Below, piece by piece: positions 16,866 to 25,760 of a stretch of 51,452 nucleotides of DNA. This DNA comes from Bacteriovorax stolpii (GTDB taxonomy: Bacteria > Bdellovibrionota > Bacteriovoracia > Bacteriovoracales > Bacteriovoracaceae). The translations under genes were made by a program, and so were the position numbers. Position 1 is the stretch's first letter; each line of letters begins with the position of its first letter. A model generated the notes under the pieces. The model had not been told where the DNA came from. It worked only from the letters and a program-made list of their open reading frames with translations, and ran no database searches. The stretch is taken from NCBI GenBank assembly GCA_945905815.1, contig CAMDQH010000016.1:1-51452 (forward strand), in the 5' to 3' direction.

Positions 16866-18065
16866 TTTAAATACCGGGATAAGAAGCAAGAGTCCGGGTA
16901 TTGCAACCACCGTACAAAACACAAAGAACATTTCCCAGCCCATGACTTCGGCCATTTTACCTGTTGGTGAGGAAAGAATCACACGAGGAACACCCATAAG
17001 GGCCGTTAAAAGAGCATACTGGGTCGCTGTGAACTGTTTATTGGTTAACGAAGCCATGTAGGCAGCATAAGCGGCCGTTCCCATACCAGAGGCAAGATTT
17101 TCAAAGGCGACAACTATGGCAAGGGAGCTAAGAGTAATTGGCATTGATGGAAGAATAGCAAAACCAATTGTAGAAACTGCTTGTAGTATACCAAAAAAGA
17201 TCAAGGACCACTTCATGTTATATCGTAGCATCATCACACCACCAATAAGACCGCCAATGATGGTCGAAACTAATCCAAATAACTTCGCCACATTCCCCAA
17301 ATCAGATTTGGTATAACCCAATTGTAAGATAAATGGAGTCGTCATGTTAGCGGCCATACTATCGCCAACTTTATATAAGAGAATAAAAAGCAAAACGATG
17401 AATGCTCCTTTACGGGTGAAGAATTCTTGCAACGGACCAAAGACTGCTTCCTTCATATTGGAAGGAATTTTAATGTGATGATTTTCCTTAGGAGCGATTA
17501 AGGTAAAAAAGATAGCTGGAATCATACAAAGGGCCATAATTTTATAAACATTCGTAAATGGCATATTATCGGCCATATTAAGAGCTAAAGATCCAGAGAC
17601 GATCATCGCCAATCGGTAACCATTTACATACAATGAAGAGCCCAGACCTAATTCTTCATCAGGCATAATTTCCCGGCGGTAAGCATCCACCACAACGTCC
17701 TGAGAAGCAGAAAAAAGCGCTATACAAAAGGCCCATCCAAGAACTGCCATTAAATTTGTAGTTGGATTGCTCAGAGAAAGACCGAAGATAGAAACTAAAA
17801 TAAGGACCTGGAAAATAATCATCCACCCCTTACGTCTGCCGAGGAAGGGGATTTGATAACGGTCCAGAAAAGGGGCCCAAAGGAATTTCAGTACATAAGG
17901 CATACCGATCAAAGAAACCATTCCTATCGCAGTCAGATCAATTTTTTCGTCTGTCATCCATGCCTGAAGTGTTCCACCCGTCAAAAGAAGTGGTAATCCA
18001 GAGCAATACCCCATCATAAGCATTGTCAGCATTCTGAAACTAAAAATCTTCTTTACGATATCCAT
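16839..18065 (-). CDS. ampG: AmpG-like muropeptide permease (MFS)
   Basis: 408 residues with about 12 membrane segments. The AmpG signatures are present: MGYCSGLPLLLTGGTLQAWM, then LKFLWAPFLDRYQIPFLGRRKGW, then DAYRREIMPDEELGLGSS. AmpG imports GlcNAc-anhydroMurNAc peptides from the periplasm for cell-wall recycling. In a predator it could also bring in fragments of prey peptidoglycan, which is inference. The gene starts 6 bp after the cytosine methyltransferase stop, so the two form an operon. Confidence 0.9.
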   Translation of the reverse strand: MDIVKKIFSFRMLTMLMMGYCSGLPLLLTGGTLQAWMTDEKIDLTAIGMVSLIGMPYVLKFLWAPFLDRYQIPFLGRRKGWMIIFQVLILVSIFGLSLSNPTTNLMAVLGWAFCIALFSASQDVVVDAYRREIMPDEELGLGSSLYVNGYRLAMIVSGSLALNMADNMPFTNVYKIMALCMIPAIFFTLIAPKENHHIKIPSNMKEAVFGPLQEFFTRKGAFIVLLFILLYKVGDSMAANMTTPFILQLGYTKSDLGNVAKLFGLVSTIIGGLIGGVMMLRYNMKWSLIFFGILQAVSTIGFAILPSMPITLSSLAIVVAFENLASGMGTAAYAAYMASLTNKQFTATQYALLTALMGVPRVILSSPTGKMAEVMGWEMFFVFCTVVAIPGLLLLIPVFKLERPKAAA

Positions 18066-18071
18066 AATGTC

Positions 18072-19199
18072 CTAGAGATAAGTGGCTTCATGGTAATGAA
18101 AGGCATTTTTGCCAACAAGAGAGTTTATTTCTTTTTTCTTATTCTTACCCTTTTTAAAAGTAAGCTCTTTAATTGTTTCTCCAAGGGCGCGAGCAAGTAA
18201 AGGAGGAACGGCATTTCCGATCTGGCGAAAAACCGCTGTTTGTGATCCGTGAAAAATAAAATCGTTAGGGAAACTCTGACAAGCAGCTGCTTCTCTTGGG
18301 GTCAAATATCTCGGCTCTACAGGATGATAGTAACTGGTACGAGCTGTGAGTATTGTTGGAGAGGGTTCATTTAATGGTAAGCGCTGAAGACGAGTTTGAC
18401 GAAAACGATTTTCACGTAATTTTTTCCAGTCTACTCCAAACCACAATTTCTTAGGTAGAAATTCTTTTTCATCTTCTTGATATCGAATGCCTCGACCAGG
18501 CGGAATAAGTTTCAACCGCTCACGATCCTCTTTCTTTTTGACTTCGGCCAAAAGAGTGTCGTGATTATAAATGCGTCCATCTTTAGATTTTAAATTTCTT
18601 AACGCTTCTTTGACTGTTAGAGTTTTTTTACTCGCACGCGTTCCATGAGTGGCAATAGGAAAGAGGCACTCTCCATCTTTAACACCCATGATAATGGTTC
18701 TGCGTCTTTTCTCTGGGACCCCAAATTCTTCAGCAGAAAGGACTCTTGCATCCATATTGTAACCAAGACTTTCGAAATACTTAAAGATCTGTTTTAAAAT
18801 TGCCTGATTTTTTTTTGCCACAAGTCCTGTGACATTTTCAAAAATAATAACTTTGGGTTGTGTCACTTTTACAATTCTAACAAACTGCTTAAACAATTGG
18901 TTTCGATCATCTTCAACTTCACCTCGGCCAACAGTGGAAAAACCCTGGCAAGGTGGTCCTCCCACAACCATATCAACTTTCTGACCTTTCAAAAGTTCGA
19001 TAAGCTTCTTCTCTTTGAGTTGTTTGATATCTCCCAAATAAACTGCCGCCTCATGGTGATTAGCAGCAAATGTCTGAATTGCTTCTTTGTTAAAATCCAC
19101 ACCTAATAAACAGCGATGACCGGCCATCTCTAAACCATGGGACATTCCTCCGCACCCACTAAAGAGATCAATAAAAGAAAGTGAAGTTTTGTTTTTCAT
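18072..19199 (-). CDS. Orphan DNA (cytosine-5-)-methyltransferase
   Basis: 375 residues with the class order of C5 methyltransferases: motif I FIDLFSGCGGMSHGL (SAM binding), motif IV GGPPCQGFS with catalytic Cys84, motif VI FENVTG with Glu121, motif VIII PEKRRRTIIMG, and motifs IX-X near the end (RQIGNAVPP). The target-recognition region is short, between about residues 190 and 280. No restriction endonuclease or Vsr gene is next to it, so it is probably a solitary methylase acting in gene control or phage defence. Recognition site unknown. It is co-transcribed with ampG. Confidence 0.93.
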   Translation of the reverse strand: MKNKTSLSFIDLFSGCGGMSHGLEMAGHRCLLGVDFNKEAIQTFAANHHEAAVYLGDIKQLKEKKLIELLKGQKVDMVVGGPPCQGFSTVGRGEVEDDRNQLFKQFVRIVKVTQPKVIIFENVTGLVAKKNQAILKQIFKYFESLGYNMDARVLSAEEFGVPEKRRRTIIMGVKDGECLFPIATHGTRASKKTLTVKEALRNLKSKDGRIYNHDTLLAEVKKKEDRERLKLIPPGRGIRYQEDEKEFLPKKLWFGVDWKKLRENRFRQTRLQRLPLNEPSPTILTARTSYYHPVEPRYLTPREAAACQSFPNDFIFHGSQTAVFRQIGNAVPPLLARALGETIKELTFKKGKNKKKEINSLVGKNAFHYHEATYL

Positions 19200-19402
19200 G
19201 CCAACTCGAATTTAAGGTAAAAAGATCTTACTAAGATTGTAAATTCTCGACCAAACAGTGTCTATAGAAAACACTAACAAATGTTTGATATATGAAACTC
19301 GATTTGTTTAACTTTTTTCACTCACAAATTCACAAAAAATATGAGAAAATAATCATAACTATTTCATATTAATTTTTTTACTTATTTAACAAAGGCTACA
19401 AG

Positions 19403-19735
19403 ATGAAAAGACGCGATTTTCTTAAAAGCACTCTCCTATTAGCAGCTGTTTCAACAGTTCTAGGTAAAGCCTCTGGACTATTTAACCAGGCACTAGCAGC
19501 TGGATCTTCTGTAGCTGTAGGCAAACTTGGTTACAAACTAGTCTCTCCGCAGGCAAAGAATGGGAAACAATGTAGTACTTGCAAGCATTATAAGGCGAAT
19601 AAAGAAGCTGGAGAAGCTGCGGGCGAATGCGTTCTTCCAGCTATGAAGTCGGCGATGAAGCCAGCTGTAGCACCGTTTATTGTACTAGACGCTGCTTATT
19701 GTAATATGTGGGCAAAAAATATAGTTAAAAAATAG
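19403..19735 (+). CDS. High-potential iron-sulfur protein (HiPIP), Tat-exported
   Basis: 110 residues with a Tat signal (KRRDFLKSTLLLAAVST). The mature part has four Cys in HiPIP order: Cys57 and Cys60 (CSTC), Cys76 (GECVLP) and Cys100 (AYCNMW, compare GWCSAW of known HiPIPs). These ligate one [4Fe-4S] cluster that works at high potential as a periplasmic one-electron carrier. Export after folding by Tat fits a cofactor protein. The gene stands alone after an AT-rich gap and before a hairpin. Its redox partners are not in this window. Confidence 0.87.
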   Translation: MKRRDFLKSTLLLAAVSTVLGKASGLFNQALAAGSSVAVGKLGYKLVSPQAKNGKQCSTCKHYKANKEAGEAAGECVLPAMKSAMKPAVAPFIVLDAAYCNMWAKNIVKK

Positions 19736-19746
19736 TTTAATTCAAA

Positions 19747-19780
19747 GTAAATAAGGCTCTTAATAGAGGGCCTTATTTAC
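19747..19780 (+). terminator. Stem-loop after the HiPIP gene
   Basis: GTAAATAAGGCTCT and AGAGGGCCTTATTTAC form a long stem with a 2-nt bulge and loop TAAT, 12 bp after the stop. There is no T tract, so termination is likely but not certain. Confidence 0.5.
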
Positions 19781-19895
19781 ATATCCAACCCCTCGTTTAT
19801 TTAAAACTAATGTTGTCAGAAAATGTTAGTTTCCAATCGATTCTTACTTTGGAATAAAGGGCCCAGGAAAATCACTTTTCTTTAGGAGCCCAGTA

Positions 19896-20834
19896 ATGAA
19901 GATAGTCACTTTTATCACCATTCTTGTTATGACAATTTCAGCTTATGCTGGGCCAAATGTTATTTATGGAAAGGATGACAGAAAAGATGTCTATCAAACG
20001 ACTAACGCTATGCATTTATCATTGGCCAAATCTTCAGCGGGAATGATTAAAAAATCCATGTTTATCAATAGCTTAACGGCCAATGCCTTTGATTTAAAAG
20101 AGACTGTTAGTCTTGAACGAGCAGAGAACGTATGTACAACGGAAAAATTCTCACAACAACCATTAGCGCCTATCTGCTCAGGTTTTCTGATTGGACCTGA
20201 TACACTGGTCACCGCCGGACACTGCTATAACACTTTTGATAGGCCAGAAAATGTCTGTCGAGATTTTGCCTGGGTATTTGACTATGACATGAAGTCTGCT
20301 TCTCATGATCCGACTAAGAAAATTTCAATTGCAAACATTTATAACTGCAAAAGTGTATCTTCAGTTCAACGTGACAACTTATTTGATTTTGCCATCATCA
20401 AACTGGATCGTAAGGTGGTAGGTCGCACTCCACTTAAGTTTAGAAACACTGGTAAGCTGGCCGACTCTGCTTCACTAGTAGTTATTGGTCACCCAACTGG
20501 CCTTCCAACTAAGATCTCTGCCAATGGAAAAGTCACGTTTAACTCTGAATTAACTCGTTTTTCTACGACTCTTGATACTTTTCACGGTAACTCTGGTTCT
20601 GCTGTCTTCGATGCAACAACTGGCCAAGTGGAAGGGATTTTGATTATGGGTAAAAATGATTACCGACCAAGTCTTTTATCAAATCCAGAGAGCTGTCAGG
20701 TTGCGAATATTTGTGATGAGTCGGCAAAGAACTGCTCGGCCGGCACTGAGTCTGGAACTATTGCCCATGGAGAAGTTGTACTACGTATTGAAAAAATTAA
20801 CGCTCAAATTACAAAAGCTCTCGCAACAAAATAA
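19896..20834 (+). CDS. Secreted trypsin-like (V8-type) serine protease
   Basis: 312 residues with signal peptide MKIVTFITILVMTISAYA. The triad is His109 (VTAGHC), Asp164 (NLFDFAIIKL) and Ser233 (HGNSGSAVFD). The GNSGS form and the extended N-terminal strand resemble V8-like glutamyl endopeptidases of the S1 fold. About 75 residues precede the catalytic core and may be a propeptide. Extra Cys near the C-terminus may be in disulfides. It is exported and probably cuts extracellular protein. The gene's last 26 bp overlap the convergent DUF167 gene. Confidence 0.9.
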   Translation: MKIVTFITILVMTISAYAGPNVIYGKDDRKDVYQTTNAMHLSLAKSSAGMIKKSMFINSLTANAFDLKETVSLERAENVCTTEKFSQQPLAPICSGFLIGPDTLVTAGHCYNTFDRPENVCRDFAWVFDYDMKSASHDPTKKISIANIYNCKSVSSVQRDNLFDFAIIKLDRKVVGRTPLKFRNTGKLADSASLVVIGHPTGLPTKISANGKVTFNSELTRFSTTLDTFHGNSGSAVFDATTGQVEGILIMGKNDYRPSLLSNPESCQVANICDESAKNCSAGTESGTIAHGEVVLRIEKINAQITKALATK

Positions 20835-21102
20835 GTACTTCATCAATAGAAAGCTCCACCAGAAGATCCTTCTGGCGGGAGCTCTCACCACGAATTAAAA
20901 ATATTTTAGACTTTGACACTTTGAGAAGCTCCGCAAAAAACTCAATTAATCCTGCATTCGCTTCACCATCTCTAGGTGGTGATTTTATTTTTACCTTTAG
21001 CCGTTCTCCATAAGTCCCCGACAGCTTATTACTTGAAGCTCCCGGTTGAATATAAAGCTGGAGTACTGTTCCCTTGAGATGAATTTTTGACCATGATTCC
21101 AT
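20809..21102 (-). CDS. DUF167 (YggU-like) family protein
   Basis: A 97-residue cytoplasmic protein with the DUF167 pattern: VLQLYIQPGASSNKLSG, ERLKVKIKSPPRDGEANAGLIEFFA, then SKIFLIRGESSRQKDLLV. The family is widespread and its function is not established. It lies between two plus-strand genes and overlaps the end of the protease gene by 26 bp. Confidence 0.9.
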   Translation of the reverse strand: MESWSKIHLKGTVLQLYIQPGASSNKLSGTYGERLKVKIKSPPRDGEANAGLIEFFAELLKVSKSKIFLIRGESSRQKDLLVELSIDEVLILLRELL

Positions 21103-21124
21103 ACATTAATGTTAACATCATCTT

Positions 21125-21886
21125 ATGGAATTGAAATTCTTTTGGGCCCAAGTGAGAGACCTTACCGTTGCATCCTTGAAATCCCGATATCGTAAGACTT
21201 TTGCAGGCTTTATCTGGGTTGTTTTAAATCCTCTCATGATGTTTGGTGTTCAAAGTTTAGTTTTTAAAACATTTATGCGAATTCAGGTACCTGATTATAA
21301 TCTTTTTTTACTTGGTGGACTTCTACCGTGGATTTTTTTTTCCTCTACTATCCAAATGACAACTCCTCTTTTTGTAACCCAATCATATCTTCTACGGTCA
21401 TTTAAAATTAATCCTATGGTCATCCTTACGTCTCAAGTTATTGATAACTTCATAAACTTTATTGCCAGTTTTCTGTTAATCCTCTTACCATTTTATATTT
21501 CAAGCGACAGAAGTCTATCTGCACTTCTGCTACTTCCTTTTGCACTCGTACCATTATTAATAGGGACTATCTCACTTGGTATCACTTTAAGCACGATCAA
21601 CGTTTTTTTTAGAGATACAAATTTTGTCATGAGTTTTATCTTAAACTTACTTTTTTATATTACTCCGGTCTTTTATCCAAAATCATATATTCCAGTAAAG
21701 TGGCAATGGCTTGTAGATATTAATCCGGCCGTTTATCTACTTAATCCTTTTAGATCAGTCATCTATTTTGAAGGAAACGCATTTTGGATTGATCTGATAA
21801 AAGCTCTAGGGATTTCGATCTTGCTTATGTGTGTTGCACTTGGAGTTTGGAAAAGGAAAAGAAATGACTTCTACCACAAGCTCTGA
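21125..21886 (+). CDS. ABC-2 permease of a polysaccharide-type exporter (Wzm-like)
   Basis: 253 residues, six predicted membrane segments, with the N-terminal amphipathic SLKSRYRKTFAGFIWVVLNPL segment and the late PVFYPKSYIP and NPAVYLLNPFRSVIYF motifs of O-antigen and teichoic-acid exporters. It would form the membrane channel for a lipid-linked glycan crossing the inner membrane. The ATP-binding partner starts inside its 3' end. No glycosyltransferase genes are adjacent, so the glycan is unknown. Confidence 0.88.
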   Translation: MELKFFWAQVRDLTVASLKSRYRKTFAGFIWVVLNPLMMFGVQSLVFKTFMRIQVPDYNLFLLGGLLPWIFFSSTIQMTTPLFVTQSYLLRSFKINPMVILTSQVIDNFINFIASFLLILLPFYISSDRSLSALLLLPFALVPLLIGTISLGITLSTINVFFRDTNFVMSFILNLLFYITPVFYPKSYIPVKWQWLVDINPAVYLLNPFRSVIYFEGNAFWIDLIKALGISILLMCVALGVWKRKRNDFYHKL

Positions 21887-22652
21887 AATTCTTCTTTCTG
21901 TAAAGAATCTGAAAGTTCATTTTGAATTAGAACACTACCAGAACAATAATTTACGCGAAGTATTCATTTCAGCGATTACCAGTCCTATCGAATATTTTAT
22001 AAAAAAACCGGAACTCTTACATGTAATCGACGATGTCTCCTTTGATATAAAAAGGGGCATGCGCCTTGGTCTATTAGGAGTTAACGGAAGCGGTAAAACG
22101 ACATTATGCAGGTGCCTCGCCGGTATGATGGTCCCTCAAAAAGGGAGCATTAAAACTGAAGCACAAGTGCGAGCAATTTTTGATATCGGAACCGGAATAA
22201 TGCCTGACTTAACAGGCAGAGAGAATGCTTTTCTTCTTGCTCGACTTTTTTTCCCAGAGATGAAAGATCTTAGACCTCTCGTAAATGAATCTTTAGAGTT
22301 TTCTGAACTTGGCCATTTTCTAGATATACCTTTTAGGCAGTATTCAAAGGGAATGCAGGCGCGACTGATGCTTTCCTTGGTTTCCTCGCAACCAACAGAC
22401 ATATTGATTTTGGATGAAGTATTGGATGGGGCTGATTATTTTTTTCAACAAAAACTTTCTGTTCGCATGAAAAACTTTATTAAATCAACAGGAGCAACAA
22501 TTTTTGTTTCTCACAGTGCAGATCAAGTGCGAGAAGTTTGCGATGTTGTTCTTGTGATGAATAAAGGGAAGCTTGGCTTTTTCGGGGGAGTAGAAGAAGG
22601 ACTAGAGTATTATCATAAAAATATGGCGCCAACTCTAAATCCTTCTATCTAA
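21864..22652 (+). CDS. ABC transporter ATP-binding protein (Wzt/TagH-like)
   Basis: 262 residues from the ATG at 21864, which follows AAAGGA; an upstream in-frame ATG at 21831 has no ribosome-binding site. Walker A is GVNGSGKT, the signature is QYSKGMQARL in the YSKGM form typical of polysaccharide exporters, Walker B is ILILDEV, and the switch is VSHS. About 40 residues precede the core and contain a hydrophilic loop. There is no C-terminal glycan-binding domain as in long Wzt proteins. The gene overlaps the permease gene by 23 bp. It supplies energy for that permease. Confidence 0.92.
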   Translation: MTSTTSSEILLSVKNLKVHFELEHYQNNNLREVFISAITSPIEYFIKKPELLHVIDDVSFDIKRGMRLGLLGVNGSGKTTLCRCLAGMMVPQKGSIKTEAQVRAIFDIGTGIMPDLTGRENAFLLARLFFPEMKDLRPLVNESLEFSELGHFLDIPFRQYSKGMQARLMLSLVSSQPTDILILDEVLDGADYFFQQKLSVRMKNFIKSTGATIFVSHSADQVREVCDVVLVMNKGKLGFFGGVEEGLEYYHKNMAPTLNPSI

Positions 22653-22658
22653 GCAAAT

Positions 22659-25600
22659 TTAAACTATTTTATTGTGACCTTTCTTGTAAGCAAAAAGTGA
22701 ATACATTGCAGGGACTACAACTAAAGTCAGAACTGTCGAAACAAGTGATCCACCTATAATCGCAATGGCCATTGGCTTTAGTGATTCTGATCCTGGCCCA
22801 AGCGACAAGGCCAGGGGTACAGCGCCAGCAACTGTTGAAAAAGTTGTCATAAGAATAGGTCGAAGCCGTTTTGGGCAGGCATCTTTTAAAGCATCCTGTA
22901 CTGACAAACCCTCTTCTCTTCTTTGATTCGTAAAATCCACTAGGAGAATAGAATTTTTCTTAACAATTCCCATGAGAAGAATGAGTCCAATCATCGAATA
23001 CATATTAATCGTCTGACCTGTTAACCAAAGCCCAAGGAAGGCACCTGAGAAACTAAAAGGTAGTGCCACCAAAACAGTGACTGGATCAATAAAACTATTA
23101 AACTGAGCACCAAGAATCATATAGGCGATGAGAATTCCCAAGGCCAGAGCAACAAGTAGACTCTTAAATGTTTCTTTAAAACTTTCTGATGAACCCGACT
23201 CGACCAATGCATATCCAGGGGGTAAATGCTTCTTAGCAATTATTTTCACTTCATCTAAGGCCTCACCCTGAGATTTACCGGGAGCGATACCAGCAAAAAT
23301 AGTAATGGCCCTCTGACGTTGACGACGACTTATGGTTTGAACCCCTGGGAGCTCTTTAACCACAACAACATCTAGGAGTTTAATTAACTCTCCCCTAGAA
23401 TTTCGCACGAATATTTTTTTCAAATCTTCTAAGCTATTTTTAGAAGCATTAATCATTTTAACTCTGATGTCGTTTCGGTGACCATCTTTAGAATATTTGC
23501 CAACCACGACCCCACCAATAAGAGCGTTAATAGTGGTTCCTATTTCCTGCACACTAACACCATAAAGTTTGGCGCGATCACGATCAGGGAAAATTTTAAT
23601 TTCAAGAACAGACTCTTTGTAATCTGTATCTACATCGGTATAGGTACCGGAGTCCTTCATCTCTTTCATGGTATCTTTAGCGGCCTTAATTAGAGTTACC
23701 CAGTTACCACCCATAAGTGTGAATTCCACGGGAAAACCACGCCCAGAAGCAGAGAATCCCCCCTGCGATGTATCCTGAACAAAGACCATACCTTTTTTAA
23801 AATTCTTTTTAAAATAATTTCGATATTCTTCTAAAAGTTCAAACTGTTTCTTGGATCGTCCAAGCAATTTGTCTTTAGGTCGGTCTTTTGGCCTGTGAAG
23901 AGTAACAAACATGTTGGAAATGTTTGATTCACTGCCACCCTGACCACCAAAGCCGCCAATGGAGACATAAAATCGCTTAATTTCTTTTCTCGTATTGAAG
24001 TATGCCTCAACTTCCTTAGTTGCTTCATCAGTAAAACTTAAAGATGAACCATCGGCAGTCTTTAGTCTTATCATAAATGATGAAATATCCTGAGCGGGAA
24101 CAAATTCTTTTGGAATCCATTTAACCAACACAAATGTTCCTGCAAAGAACAAAAAAGAAAAGATGAGAACCTTCCAGCGATTATTCAAGGTATAATTAAG
24201 CGCCTTTTCATATAAAAGGACCTGCTTTTCAAATAAATTATCAACGGATTTACCTAGCTTAGAGCGTTTAGTCGTATCATCAATGAATTTAGAAGTACGC
24301 ATAGGAGTAAGCGTAATCGCCTCAAGATAAGACAAACCAACTGCTACGGAAATCGTTATACCGAATTGGAAAAAATATTTCCCAATCAGTCCATCCATCA
24401 TCGCCACGGGAAGAAAAATCGCCATAATTGCTACAGTTGCAGCAAGGGCCGCAAATGTAATCTCATTAGCTCCATCTAAAGAAGCTTGAACTTTATCTTT
24501 ACCACCTTCATGATGTCGGAAAATATTCTCAAGAACCATAATCGCGTCATCCACAACAATCCCGATAGAAAGAGAGAGTCCAAGAAGTGTGAAAGTATTG
24601 AGGGTAAAACCCATATATTTGAGAAATATGAAAGAGCCTAAAATCGAAGTAGGAATAGCAAGAATCACATTTAGAGTTGCAGCAAAAGAACCAAGAAAGA
24701 TCCAACAGACTAGAGCAGTAAGAACCGCAGATAATCCCATCGTGAAAGATAACTCATGAATTGAATCTTCAATAAATGTCGTTGAATCGAAATTCACACC
24801 AATCTGAAGACCTTGAGGAAGGTTTTTATTTAATTCCTCCATTTTCTTTTTTACACCCAGGGCAACATCAACCGCATTTGATCCACGCTGCTTTCTTACT
24901 CCAAGACCTACAGCAGTTTTTCCAACAACACGTGAGATTCTTCTTACATCCGCCAATCCTTCCTCTACGCTTACAACGTCACCCAAAAAAAGTGGCACAT
25001 AGTTCGTGGCCCCACCCCTTTTAATAATTGGTAATCTAGAAAATTCATCCACCGTGGATGCTTCACCCAAAGTTCTTACATTTCTTTCTTTCATGGCATC
25101 TTCAATGAAACCAGATGGAGACTCTTTGTGCTCAGATTGAATGGCCCCAACGACATCTGTTACGGAGAGCTGATATTTATTTAAATGATCATTATCAACC
25201 CATACTCTTAAGTTAGGCTCAACATAGCCACCAAGAAAAACGTCTGCCACCCCAGAAACTGTCTGGAAGCTATCTTTTAAATGATCTCTGACATAGCTCA
25301 TTAATTCTTTCGATTTCATCGTATCAGAAGTAACTGATAGCCACATAATCGGCCGATCATCCGGATTAACTTTAGAAATAGTTGGGGGATCAATATCTTT
25401 AGGAAGTAAACGCTTGGCCTGATTAATTCTGGCCTCAACTTCTGCTACAGCGACGTTGATATCTTTATCTAAATTAAACTCAACTGAAATATTGGCAGAA
25501 CTTAAACGTGCCTGTGAAGTTATACTTTTTACGCCCTCAACAGAAAGAACAGCAGACTCTATTGGGTCAATTACATCAAGCTCCATTACTTCGGGAGCAG

Positions 25601-25760
25601 CACCTTGATATGTTACTGAAATATTAACCATGGGAAAATCAACGTCAGGTAATTGTGAAACACCCATTCTTTTCATGGCGAGATAACCAAAGATAATCAT
25701 TGCTGCCATTAGCATCCAGGCAAAAACCGGTTTTCTGATTGAAATATCGGATAAACTCAT
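22659..25760 (-). CDS. RND efflux transporter (HAE1 type)
   Basis: 1033 residues with two repeats of membrane helices and large periplasmic loops. The N-terminus MSLSDISIRKPVFAWMLMAAM is typical. The proton-relay Asp pair sits in GIVVDDAIMVLENIF. Porter and docking domains follow the AcrB/MexB order. It exports hydrophobic compounds from the periplasm to a TolC-like tunnel, using proton influx. It overlaps the upstream TolC-like gene by 4 bp (ATGA). No membrane-fusion protein gene is in the operon, although RND pumps of this class need one. It ends 6 bp from the convergent ABC gene. Confidence 0.95.
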   Translation of the reverse strand: MSLSDISIRKPVFAWMLMAAMIIFGYLAMKRMGVSQLPDVDFPMVNISVTYQGAAPEVMELDVIDPIESAVLSVEGVKSITSQARLSSANISVEFNLDKDINVAVAEVEARINQAKRLLPKDIDPPTISKVNPDDRPIMWLSVTSDTMKSKELMSYVRDHLKDSFQTVSGVADVFLGGYVEPNLRVWVDNDHLNKYQLSVTDVVGAIQSEHKESPSGFIEDAMKERNVRTLGEASTVDEFSRLPIIKRGGATNYVPLFLGDVVSVEEGLADVRRISRVVGKTAVGLGVRKQRGSNAVDVALGVKKKMEELNKNLPQGLQIGVNFDSTTFIEDSIHELSFTMGLSAVLTALVCWIFLGSFAATLNVILAIPTSILGSFIFLKYMGFTLNTFTLLGLSLSIGIVVDDAIMVLENIFRHHEGGKDKVQASLDGANEITFAALAATVAIMAIFLPVAMMDGLIGKYFFQFGITISVAVGLSYLEAITLTPMRTSKFIDDTTKRSKLGKSVDNLFEKQVLLYEKALNYTLNNRWKVLIFSFLFFAGTFVLVKWIPKEFVPAQDISSFMIRLKTADGSSLSFTDEATKEVEAYFNTRKEIKRFYVSIGGFGGQGGSESNISNMFVTLHRPKDRPKDKLLGRSKKQFELLEEYRNYFKKNFKKGMVFVQDTSQGGFSASGRGFPVEFTLMGGNWVTLIKAAKDTMKEMKDSGTYTDVDTDYKESVLEIKIFPDRDRAKLYGVSVQEIGTTINALIGGVVVGKYSKDGHRNDIRVKMINASKNSLEDLKKIFVRNSRGELIKLLDVVVVKELPGVQTISRRQRQRAITIFAGIAPGKSQGEALDEVKIIAKKHLPPGYALVESGSSESFKETFKSLLVALALGILIAYMILGAQFNSFIDPVTVLVALPFSFSGAFLGLWLTGQTINMYSMIGLILLMGIVKKNSILLVDFTNQRREEGLSVQDALKDACPKRLRPILMTTFSTVAGAVPLALSLGPGSESLKPMAIAIIGGSLVSTVLTLVVVPAMYSLFAYKKGHNKIV

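Noticed and set aside
20852-20882. Strong stem-loop after the trypsin-like protease gene
   Set aside because: It lies inside the DUF167 coding sequence, has no T tract and is explained by that coding region.
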